From: Anaerolineae bacterium | GTDB taxonomy: Bacteria > Chloroflexota > Anaerolineae > B4-G1 | Direction of reading: 5' to 3' | Assembly: GCA_016783285.1 (NCBI GenBank) | Contig: JADHWW010000103.1 | Location: 1 to 64,000, forward strand | Length of the DNA stretch: 64,000 bases | In this document: piece after piece, positions 25,082-32,972 of the stretch | Numbering within the stretch: position 1 is the stretch's first letter | Layout: each line of letters begins with the position of its first letter | Position numbers and translations under genes: made by a program | Notes under the pieces: model-generated | The model's input: only the letters and a program-made list of their open reading frames with translations | Told to the model about the DNA's origin: nothing | Databases searched by the model: none

Positions 25082-26544
25082 CCTGCGTTCGGTATGACCT
25101 TGAAGTTGTCAAAGCGAAAGTCCACAGGCGTTATCTCATAGTCGCCGCCGATCAGGCCAACCCGCGTTGTGCCACTGAGGCCATCCATCGTCCATCTGCC
25201 CTTATATTCGCCGTCTATATAGACCTTAGCCCGATCACCGTTAACGCCGATCTGTATCAGATGCCAAGACCCAATCGCGAGAGCGCCTGCGTCTTCCCCG
25301 CCTACCGAACCGTCCTGGTAAGCGCAACCCACGTGAGGAAAGTCGTACTCAGGGTTATTCATAATGAACCAACCCATTGCATCAGCGCCCACAGACACAC
25401 ACAGGGCATAGATATTCGTGTTGGCCTCATTGGCCCCGAAGACAAGCCCCCCGTTGGCCCAATAGGGATGAAAGTCCCAGCCTTCGTAAGGGGGTCGGTT
25501 CTTCTCGAGTTTAATCATGGTCTCAACACAGTACTTGTCACTCGGAGGCCGGTAGGGGGCCAGGGCATCCGGATGGTGGAACCAGATGTCTGGCCCTCCT
25601 GGGTCAATCATAATGCGGTACTGACTGTTTTCGTAGCGTAGCCTGTAGTAACTGTCGGTTTCTGGAATGACCTCCGTCGCTCGCTTGGGCCACCCGCTGC
25701 CGGAGTCGCTGAAGTCGTCGAAGTAGGGGATTTCTACCGACTCGGGATCACTCCAAGGCCCTTGCCCCCAGCGATCATCGTCATCGGCGCGCACGCGGTA
25801 GTAGAGGGTGCCATACGACGAGCCAATCGAGACGACTTGGGAAGTCTCCGTGGCCGTAAACACCCGTGTGACACTGGTGAAGTTGGTATCCGTTGCCTCC
25901 TGAAGCACGTACCGATCAGCCCCAGAGACAGATGACCAACTGACGGTATAGTAGTTGTTCGCACCTGGGGCGGGGATGTCATTCAGCTCAGGTCTGGGCG
26001 GGTAGTTAAGGGAAATGATGGGCAAGTGCTGATAGAAGTCGGTCTCTGCAACCTGCGCCAGCGTCTCCGCCGAATCTGCGATCAGTTCGCCGGTGCCGGT
26101 GACCTGGGCCGTATTCTCAATATTGGCGTAGGTGATCTCGGAGGAGATTGCGGCGCTGAAGGTGATACATGCCTGCCCTCCCAGAGTGTGGGACCACGTA
26201 ATGACTCCATTCTCGACGCCAAAAGTGCCGACGGTAGCAGCCAGGCTGCCGGTGGCGTAGGTAAGCTCAACCGGCAACGTGTCGGTGAGCCAGACATATA
26301 CTGGGTCGCCTCCAGTATTCAAGACAGTGATGGTGTAGGTCAACACGTCGCCCGGCTCTGCCTGGGCCGTGTTCACATCTTTATACACATCCAGATTCGC
26401 TTGCGCGACCTCCGCCGCTGGCTGGGCCAGAGCCTGAAAATGGGAGAGCAGCAATGACAGACATGCCGTAAGCAGCAGCGCCGAGGTTCCCGCCAGTAAC
26501 GCCCAGGCCGGGCGTCGCATCCGAGTCTTCTTGTAAGTCTTCAT
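25066..26544 (-). CDS. Secreted DUF11 / fibronectin-like / LamG-like surface protein
   Basis: 492 aa with an N-terminal signal segment (~12-40). Residues ~48-165 form a DUF11 repeat (VNTAQAEPGDVLTYTITVLNTGG to NTAQVTGTG), common in large surface proteins. Residues ~185-275 look like fibronectin type III (YTVSWSSVSGADRYVLQEA, YYRVRADDDD). The last ~210 residues (FDDFSDSGSGW, GGLVFGANEANTNIYAL, VKVYIDGEYKG-like and FRFDNFKVI) fit a concanavalin-like glucanase or DUF1080 fold, so sugar binding is possible. It has its own strong promoter at 26.65 kb and may start a transcription unit running left through the glycosyltransferase genes. Confidence 0.75.
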   Translation of the reverse strand: MKTYKKTRMRRPAWALLAGTSALLLTACLSLLLSHFQALAQPAAEVAQANLDVYKDVNTAQAEPGDVLTYTITVLNTGGDPVYVWLTDTLPVELTYATGSLAATVGTFGVENGVITWSHTLGGQACITFSAAISSEITYANIENTAQVTGTGELIADSAETLAQVAETDFYQHLPIISLNYPPRPELNDIPAPGANNYYTVSWSSVSGADRYVLQEATDTNFTSVTRVFTATETSQVVSIGSSYGTLYYRVRADDDDRWGQGPWSDPESVEIPYFDDFSDSGSGWPKRATEVIPETDSYYRLRYENSQYRIMIDPGGPDIWFHHPDALAPYRPPSDKYCVETMIKLEKNRPPYEGWDFHPYWANGGLVFGANEANTNIYALCVSVGADAMGWFIMNNPEYDFPHVGCAYQDGSVGGEDAGALAIGSWHLIQIGVNGDRAKVYIDGEYKGRWTMDGLSGTTRVGLIGGDYEITPVDFRFDNFKVIPNAGCTTP

Positions 26545-26646
26545 ATTACCCCCTCTTTCACCAGGTCACGAGGCGCCGGAGGCGGCCCCTGACCTGACCC
26601 CGCAATATATGCTCCAGGTCGAACGAGGACGGCTGGAGTAAGACCG

Positions 26647-26675
26647 ATTCTACTATGGAGCACGACCTTTGTCAA
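26647..26675 (-). promoter_or_regulatory. Sigma70-like promoter upstream of the DUF11 protein gene
   Basis: Minus strand TTGACA (26670-26675), 17-nt spacer, TAGAAT (26647-26652), about 100 nt before the ATG at 26544. The 26545-26783 gap holds nothing else recognisable. It divides the 24-kb cluster into two transcription units. Confidence 0.7.
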
Positions 26676-26783
26676 CATCATGCAGTGTGCGAATCTGCTA
26701 CGTCCATACCCACAGCAGAACCCACAGCGGGAGACAACCAATATCAACGGCAGAGCCGGGGATTCAGGTTGGCAATTGCAGCC

Positions 26784-28838
26784 TCATGGCACCACATTGA
26801 CGTGAAACAGTGTTACTGTATCACCATGAGCGTCGCTACGGGCCAAGCGCTGGAGCGTCGCCAGGTCGTAGAAGCCAGTCGTCAGTACGTACTCTCCAGG
26901 TGGCGCATCGTCGGGGATGACGAACCGGAACCAGTCCAGCACGACTTCGCCGGGCAACCAATGGTCGGTAGGGTAGGTAGTGTGACCGGGTTGGTGGTCA
27001 TCCTGTGCCCAGAGGAGGTTGCCTGTGAACGGGTTGGGAGGACCAAGCAGGTGAACGAAAGCGGTGTATCCCCGTTCAATTGGGGCCAGTGCCCGCCAGT
27101 ACAACTGCACCGTCAGCGTGTCGCCGGGGCGGAGGGATTCTGGCGGCGGGTCGCAGCCGAGCAGTCGTATCCGGCCGGCAAACTCAGCCTGGAGTGGTTC
27201 GCGGGGACGCACGCGGTCAACACCAGGCGGGACGCGGTAGACGGTGAATCCTTCTGCGACCAGGTCCCACTGGCCATGGGGGAGGACCGCCTCCAGCAGA
27301 CCGCCTGTGGCTTGATCATCTGCACTCAACACGTAGACGGCCAGCCGGTCGGGATCACCAGCCGGTAACATGCCCGAGGCGGCATCGAACTCGCGCAGGC
27401 TACTGTGCCAGGCATGCACCGGGAAGAGAGGCAGATAGTGGACACGAGGCGGCGTCGCGTACACGACTGTGTCGGCTGGCAGGCTCTCCACGTAGCGCCC
27501 GACGGCGGAGACGGTATACTCGAGGAGATGGAGCGGAGGGAGTGCCAGCCCCCAAGGGCTGATTGCTCCCTGCCAGGCCGAGAAGAGGGAAAGGGCAGCC
27601 AGTGCGGCGAAGAGCAGCCGGCGCGACAGAGAGCGATAGAGAGTCGGTCGAGCGGCGAAGAAGAACAACAGAGGGGAAATATCCACGAGCCAACGCGTGC
27701 CATAAGCCAGCCCGCCGAAATCTTCTGTTAACAGGATCAAGCAGAACACCACCACCAGGCTGGCAAGCACCACGGCAACCGTTTCACCCCACAGTCCGTG
27801 GCTCCGCTCACGGAGTAGCGACCACAACCCGAAGACGGCCCAGAGCAACACCGGGTTGAGGCCAAATAAGCCACGGTCGCCAAATATCATCCGAAACCCG
27901 TATTCCAGCACCTCGGTCGAAGGGCCGGTGCCAGCGATGGTGGAAGGGAAGGGGGAACCGGGATAATCGAACCCTCTTGCGTGCATCGTCGGCGGTAACG
28001 GGTCACCGAGAATCCACCAATCCAGGGCAGCCAGTAGCCCCAGGGGCAGGAGGCTACCTAATAGGAACGGCCAGGCCCGGCGGCGGTGGCGAAGCAACGC
28101 GTAGCCTAGAAAGAAGACCAGAAATGGCACGGCGACCAGGTCGAAGGTGAAAGCCAGCGCCGTAGCAAACCCGGCGACCAGAAGAAAGCGTGTGCGGGAG
28201 GCGGCGTCGATTTTAGCACGGAGTAGGGCGTAGAAACCAATCATCAGGCAAGTTGCTGTTGGGACATGGTTGTTGAAGGCCAAACTGTAGGGAAAGATCA
28301 ACGTGCCCAATCCCAGAACGCCTGTCACGAGCAACGCCAGGGGATTAGAGATGTCATGAAAGGCGGTGATCCGGTAGAACAGCGCCAGCATCAGCGCCGA
28401 GGGGAGTCCAACTAGCGTCAGGGTGAGCAGATAGTAGGCCCAGTCAGGCGACTGAGGGCACAGCAGGGCAAAACAGTAGCAGGGACTGGCCACCGGGTCG
28501 CACACACTTGGGTCGAAAGAGAGATGGAGGCCCCTGTGTAGAACGGCATACACCCCGGCAGCCAGCAAGGAAAGGACAGGAGGCTTGTCGGAATAGAAGT
28601 GACCGTTCAAAAAGATGCGGTCGCCAGTAAGGTTACCGAAAGCCGTATCTTCAATGGCCCAGGTGCCGTTGTGTACCAGCGCCTCGACCGTCGCCAGGCG
28701 GGAGGCGTCGTTCCAAGAGTTGACGTGCGAGTGGGTGAGCAGCGCCCAGAGCAGGAGGAAAAAAACCGCTACCCCAATTGTGAGATCGCGCCGCTTTCCC
28801 ATAGTTTTCTCTATTCTCGTGGTTTTTGTCAACGTCAC
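26784..28838 (-). CDS. GT-C-type membrane glycosyltransferase with C-terminal beta-sandwich
   Basis: 684 aa from a GTG that overlaps the previous stop (GTGA); an ATG 12 codons later is an alternative. About 10 helices. The outside loop SWNDASRLATVEALVHNGTWAIEDT and HFYSDKPPVLSL are the acidic site and the KPP motif of ArnT-like proteins. The soluble end has LTVQLYWRALAPIERGYTAFVHLL-type strands and PGEYVLTTGFYDLATLQRL. It precedes the promoter at 26.65 kb, so it is probably the last gene of the right-hand unit. Confidence 0.78.
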   Translation of the reverse strand: MTLTKTTRIEKTMGKRRDLTIGVAVFFLLLWALLTHSHVNSWNDASRLATVEALVHNGTWAIEDTAFGNLTGDRIFLNGHFYSDKPPVLSLLAAGVYAVLHRGLHLSFDPSVCDPVASPCYCFALLCPQSPDWAYYLLTLTLVGLPSALMLALFYRITAFHDISNPLALLVTGVLGLGTLIFPYSLAFNNHVPTATCLMIGFYALLRAKIDAASRTRFLLVAGFATALAFTFDLVAVPFLVFFLGYALLRHRRRAWPFLLGSLLPLGLLAALDWWILGDPLPPTMHARGFDYPGSPFPSTIAGTGPSTEVLEYGFRMIFGDRGLFGLNPVLLWAVFGLWSLLRERSHGLWGETVAVVLASLVVVFCLILLTEDFGGLAYGTRWLVDISPLLFFFAARPTLYRSLSRRLLFAALAALSLFSAWQGAISPWGLALPPLHLLEYTVSAVGRYVESLPADTVVYATPPRVHYLPLFPVHAWHSSLREFDAASGMLPAGDPDRLAVYVLSADDQATGGLLEAVLPHGQWDLVAEGFTVYRVPPGVDRVRPREPLQAEFAGRIRLLGCDPPPESLRPGDTLTVQLYWRALAPIERGYTAFVHLLGPPNPFTGNLLWAQDDHQPGHTTYPTDHWLPGEVVLDWFRFVIPDDAPPGEYVLTTGFYDLATLQRLARSDAHGDTVTLFHVNVVP

Positions 28839-30937
28839 TTTGTCGCGCTACCTCCAAGTAAGACATGGTCGGCTACAGGTTGGCCCTTGGAATCCAGGAC
28901 GGCCCAACGCTCACCGGTCAGCGGGTCGTAGAGGCCCAGTTCCAGAGCGTAGGGACCGGAGGGAGAGTCAGGGGGAAGGACGAGGCGGTGAGTCTGGACG
29001 AAGCAGTCGCCGGGCCGGAGCGTGAGCGGGTCCACCCACAGACCGTCATCGCCGACGAGAAGCGTCCCATCAGAAGCCAGCAGGTGGGTGAAGACGAACA
29101 GCCGTGGCCCGGAGTAGACGCCCGGCGGAGGTGGATTGGCGACGATAGGGATGGGCGGCAGGTCAAGCGGTGCGGCGACGAGCCATGTGGTGAGCAGAAC
29201 CGGTTCCTGACCAGGAGCGAGAGGTTTCGTCTGTATCCAGTGGGCCTCAATCAATTCCAGGCCGTTGGCGAAGCGAGCCAGTGGATTGTGGGTCGCGGGT
29301 TGCAGATTGCAGATTGCAGGCAGTACATAAAGCGTGAGGTGAGGTGAGATAGCATCTGGCGGACCGGCGCCCGTCTCCAGTAGGTCGTTGATCGGCGGCA
29401 GCGGGTGGGGGAAGGAAGTAAGCAACACAGTCGATGGAGCGTCCTCAGCAACCCAAACCAGCGCGCGCTCCGGGTTGAATAGCCGTAGGGCGATATCATC
29501 GCGGCGGGTGTCTACCTCCAGGGCCAGACGATCCCAGGGGCCCAAGAGGATGCTGGAGATAGCACCGTCGGTGATCTCGGGGCGGGCGTCCAGGTAGTGG
29601 GCAGCCTCGCGGTAGTCGGCGCGGTAGAGGAAGCGCACCATGTCGTGCTGTGGCCACATGATGAAGTAGTCACGGAGGTCATGGATTGCGTTGGTGGTCA
29701 GGAGAATGACAAATGACAAATGACAAATGACCAAAAACAAATTGCGGATTGCGGATTGCAGATTGCGCGACTTGATCCAGCGATAGAATTCGGTGAGAGT
29801 CAGGGCAGGCAGGATGTAGACGACGGGCTGGGCCAGGATGGTGTGGCTCAGGCTGGCGGGCGGAATGCTAATGAAGGCAGGGAGCAACCCCAATCCAAGC
29901 CACAGAGGCAGGAAGAAGTAGCGTGGCTGAGACCAACGATACAGACAGAGCGCGACACCGGCCCACAAGAGCATCCCGCCGAGGAGGTTGAACACCGGAC
30001 GGTTGGAGATGTTATACAGCCATTCGGGATCGCCAGTGGCGTGAAACATGCCCAACGTAGTCCAGGCAGTCTCCAGCAGCGGACGCAGGTTGCCAGCCTG
30101 TAGTTCTTGCAGCGGTACGGCGAGCTCGGCCAGGCGAGCGTCGGCCCCTATGCCCTGGGCGGCGGCCTCACTGCGTCCCTGGGCGATGACGACCCCCAAC
30201 GGCACAGCCAGTACGGCTACAATCACGACCGACGCGAGGAGACCACGCCAGCGACGGCTGAACTGGTCACGGTGAAACAATGCCAGATAGGCAAAAAACA
30301 GGGCCGGCAACGCCGGGAGTACACGGGCGGCGGGGTAGGTATACAAAGAGACACCAAGCAGGAGGCCGACCAGTACCGAGTTTACGAATCCTGGATTTAC
30401 GGAGTTCGTGATTCGTAGATTCGTAGATTCGCAGTCCATAAAACGCCAAAACACGTAGAAGGTAGCCAGGGCGAAGGGGAGCAGGCTGATGTGACGGATG
30501 GCTGTGCGGCTGTACATCAGAGACCAGAAGGAGGTTGTCAGTGCCAGTGATGCGAGGACGGCGGTCATGCGCCCAAAAAGGCTGCGGGCCAGGGTGTAGG
30601 TCAAAGCGACGGTGAGGGTACCGAAGGTGACGGAGAGCAGGTGCCCGCTCAACACGTTGAAGCCCAACACAGCGCACACGCCAGCGTGCAGATAGTGGTA
30701 GAGTGGCTCATGGCCGGAGGCCCCGGTGAAGTAGAGCGGAAAGCGGCCTGCTAATAGCTCGCCGGAGAGAGCGTGGATGTTGATCAGTTCGTCGTCGCGC
30801 CAGCCTGCGGGGACACTCTCCAGGCAGCAAAGACGCAGGCCCCAGGTGAGGAGGATGAGCAGAACAGCGAAGGTCCAGGGAGAGGTGACGAATGACAAAT
30901 GACGAGTGACAAACTGAGGCCAGCGCGTCTTAGTCAT
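28835..30937 (-). CDS. GT39-like membrane glycosyltransferase with C-terminal beta-sandwich
   Basis: 700 aa. The ATG at 30937 overlaps the stop of the upstream gene (ATGACTAA) and is preferred to a start 13 codons earlier. Outside loop GWRDDELINIHALSGELLAGRFPLYFTGASGHEPLYHYLHA has the acidic GT-C site and a HEP motif. Helices run to ~425. The soluble part ends in LVLPPDSPSGPYALELGLYDPLTGERW. Heptamer-type tracts are translated as NLQSAIRNLFLVICHLSFVI and AICNLQPATHNPL, inside a membrane region and an outside domain. One of three neighbouring close paralogues (28.8-35.1 kb). Confidence 0.8.
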   Translation of the reverse strand: MTKTRWPQFVTRHLSFVTSPWTFAVLLILLTWGLRLCCLESVPAGWRDDELINIHALSGELLAGRFPLYFTGASGHEPLYHYLHAGVCAVLGFNVLSGHLLSVTFGTLTVALTYTLARSLFGRMTAVLASLALTTSFWSLMYSRTAIRHISLLPFALATFYVFWRFMDCESTNLRITNSVNPGFVNSVLVGLLLGVSLYTYPAARVLPALPALFFAYLALFHRDQFSRRWRGLLASVVIVAVLAVPLGVVIAQGRSEAAAQGIGADARLAELAVPLQELQAGNLRPLLETAWTTLGMFHATGDPEWLYNISNRPVFNLLGGMLLWAGVALCLYRWSQPRYFFLPLWLGLGLLPAFISIPPASLSHTILAQPVVYILPALTLTEFYRWIKSRNLQSAIRNLFLVICHLSFVILLTTNAIHDLRDYFIMWPQHDMVRFLYRADYREAAHYLDARPEITDGAISSILLGPWDRLALEVDTRRDDIALRLFNPERALVWVAEDAPSTVLLTSFPHPLPPINDLLETGAGPPDAISPHLTLYVLPAICNLQPATHNPLARFANGLELIEAHWIQTKPLAPGQEPVLLTTWLVAAPLDLPPIPIVANPPPPGVYSGPRLFVFTHLLASDGTLLVGDDGLWVDPLTLRPGDCFVQTHRLVLPPDSPSGPYALELGLYDPLTGERWAVLDSKGQPVADHVLLGGSATK
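29301..29320. repeat. TGCAGAT heptamer tract inside a CDS
   Basis: TGCAGAT repeated about three times, translated as ICNLQPAT on the minus strand. Confidence 0.7.
29701..29768. repeat. TGACAAA and ATTGCGG heptamer tracts inside a CDS
   Basis: Three to four TGACAAA units followed by three to four ATTGCGG/ATTGCAG units; two different heptamer families lie side by side within the membrane part of the GT39-like gene and stay in frame. Confidence 0.9.
30400..30435. repeat. GATTCGTA tandem tract inside a CDS
   Basis: Units of about 8 bp (GATTCGTA, GATTCGCA), translated as a CESTNLRITNS-like polar run between helices of the 28.8-30.9 kb protein. Confidence 0.75.
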
Positions 30938-32972
30938 TGATGACGACCTCAAGTGGTGAAACGAGAACACGATCATCTATCTGAACACCATTGACCAGGA
31001 CAGGAAGGCGGGTCAAGTCATCGCGGGTGTAGATGCCTACCCCCAGCCGGTAGAGGCCGGGCGGCGCGCTGGCGTCTACCTGAAAGCGATGTAACTGCAC
31101 GAAAGCGTCGCCCGACTGCCAGTTCCAGGCCGGCGCGTCCAGCCGATCTTCCTGACCAACGACAGCGTCCGCTGCGTCGAGAACATGTACGAAGAGGACA
31201 GCGGCATACCCATAGGTCTGCGCGGGCACCGGGCCGAGCGCGACAGGGTCGAGGATGCGCCAGAAGGTAATGAACGTCACCGTCCCGCCAGGAACGACGG
31301 TGGGCGTAGGCAACTCATAGGCGAGGAGTTCCACCGCGCCGCCGAAGTTCACCGGCAGGCGGAGTGGCCCGTCGCCCGCGGCCACTGTCCCAGCCGACGA
31401 CGGCAGAAAGGAGGACAGCGCACCGTTCGGGTCCCACTCTAAGACGTCAAAGTAGGGGTCAACGTCGTCAGGCTGCAGATGCACGCGCTCGACGAGTCGC
31501 AGGTACAGTCGTTCGGCGAAGTAAGGGGCGAGCGGCGCGTTCGGTGGCACGACCAACAGACTGCGCGTTGCGTCCGGAAACACGAGCGCTCGCCGGCCAT
31601 CGAACCAGCGTAGTGCCAGATCGTCGCGGTGCAATCGCAGGTCGGCGATGAAGGGGTCGAGGGGAAGATCCGGAAACGGGGACGAGAGCGCCACTGTGCC
31701 GCTGTACTCCGCGTCGTCCAGATAGTCGGTGATGGCGACCAGGTTGTGGAAGTAAGCCGCTCGGGTCTCGGGTGACTCCCCCCAGCGGACAAAGTAGTCA
31801 TACCCGGTGGACATGGCGATAACGACCAGCCATATCACGCAGAAGGCAACCAATAACCTGACCCAGCGCGGACCTAAGCGGGCGGCGATGAAGCGACCGA
31901 CTTCAGCAGCGCCTAGCGCTGGCAGCGCTAGAATCGGCGCTTCGGCAACCTTGCTATGTAACACACTGGTCCACTCGCCCAAAATGAGGGAAGGCAGTAT
32001 TCCTACGATCAGCCACATCAATGTGAAAGCATAGGCCGGTCTTCTCCAGCGCCAGATGCACAGCAAGACACCGCCGTAGAAAAACAGGCTCGTTAGCGGA
32101 TCAAAGATGGGCCGACCTGGCAGATTGTAAGTGACAAAACTGTCACCATTGAAACTAAAGGTGCCCAAAGCACTAGCAACATTGATCAGCAACGGCCCAA
32201 AGTCGCCATGATACGCGGATCGCAACGGCCCAGACAGCGTGGATGAGCGCCCCCATGCGCCAGGGTCAAGCAAATGAGGGGCAGCCAGCAACCCAGCGAT
32301 GATCAACGCACCAGCAAACCACGCGCCGTGACGACGGAAGCACGGGCGGTCAACGCACGCCAGGTAGATAAAGAGCAGGCCAAAGGCCATTGCTGCCCCG
32401 CGTGCCGCCTCATAGACGTAGAGAGACCCTGTCAGTAGAAGGGCAAACAACCCCCATGCCCACCAACGTCTGTCTCCCCCTCGGTCATCCATCGCACACC
32501 ACAAGAAATACACCGCACCGGTGAACAATGCCGGAGCCGGCTGCGAGTTGAGGGCAAAGCGGCTGTCGCAGACTGTCCAGAACGAAACGGCTACTAAGCC
32601 AGCACTGCCCAGCCCCGTCGCTATGCCAAACGAGCGGCGGGTCCACAGGTACGTGAAAAGCAGCAGCACTATGCCGAAAAACCCGGAGTGGAGGCGTAGC
32701 GCCAGGTCGGTCGGGCCGAAGAGGGCCATAAAGAGCGCTCCAGAGTACTTTGGGAACGGTTCGTAGCCATAACCGTAGGGCACCCGGACCTGCGAAGGCA
32801 TGCCCCGATAGACCGCGGCGACGAAGTAGCCTGTGTCCGCCTCGTCGTGGGTCAGGCCGGGGGGGACGGAATCCAATTTGTAGAGACGCAGAAAAGTTCC
32901 CATAAGGAGGATAATGACCAGTGCCCAATTTGAGATTTGGGATTTGGGATTTGGGATTTGGGGTTTGGTCAT
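30930..32972 (-). CDS. GT39-like membrane glycosyltransferase with C-terminal beta-sandwich
   Basis: 680 aa. The ATG at 32972 overlaps the upstream stop by 4 nt (ATGA). The first ~15 residues (KPQIPNPKSQISN) are encoded by a GGGATTT heptamer tract. Outside loop GLTHDEADTGYFVAAVYRGMPSQ has the acidic site; YGYEPFPKYSGALFMALFG follows. Helices to ~390, then an outside domain with VTFITFWRILDP, AAVLFVHVLDAADAVVGQEDRLDAP and PGLYRLGVGIYTRDDLTRLPVL. The end is closely similar to that of the 32.97-35.09 kb gene, so these two are recent duplicates. Confidence 0.8.
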   Translation of the reverse strand: MTKPQIPNPKSQISNWALVIILLMGTFLRLYKLDSVPPGLTHDEADTGYFVAAVYRGMPSQVRVPYGYGYEPFPKYSGALFMALFGPTDLALRLHSGFFGIVLLLFTYLWTRRSFGIATGLGSAGLVAVSFWTVCDSRFALNSQPAPALFTGAVYFLWCAMDDRGGDRRWWAWGLFALLLTGSLYVYEAARGAAMAFGLLFIYLACVDRPCFRRHGAWFAGALIIAGLLAAPHLLDPGAWGRSSTLSGPLRSAYHGDFGPLLINVASALGTFSFNGDSFVTYNLPGRPIFDPLTSLFFYGGVLLCIWRWRRPAYAFTLMWLIVGILPSLILGEWTSVLHSKVAEAPILALPALGAAEVGRFIAARLGPRWVRLLVAFCVIWLVVIAMSTGYDYFVRWGESPETRAAYFHNLVAITDYLDDAEYSGTVALSSPFPDLPLDPFIADLRLHRDDLALRWFDGRRALVFPDATRSLLVVPPNAPLAPYFAERLYLRLVERVHLQPDDVDPYFDVLEWDPNGALSSFLPSSAGTVAAGDGPLRLPVNFGGAVELLAYELPTPTVVPGGTVTFITFWRILDPVALGPVPAQTYGYAAVLFVHVLDAADAVVGQEDRLDAPAWNWQSGDAFVQLHRFQVDASAPPGLYRLGVGIYTRDDLTRLPVLVNGVQIDDRVLVSPLEVVIND
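32928..32970. repeat. GGGATTT heptamer tract at a gene junction
   Basis: Four to five GGGATTT units overlap the start codon of one glycosyltransferase gene and come within a few bases of the stop of the upstream one; translated as IPNPKSQIS. Confidence 0.9.

Noticed and set aside
29701..29768. CRISPR-like array
   Set aside because: Units are 7 bp with no spacers; no cas genes in the window.
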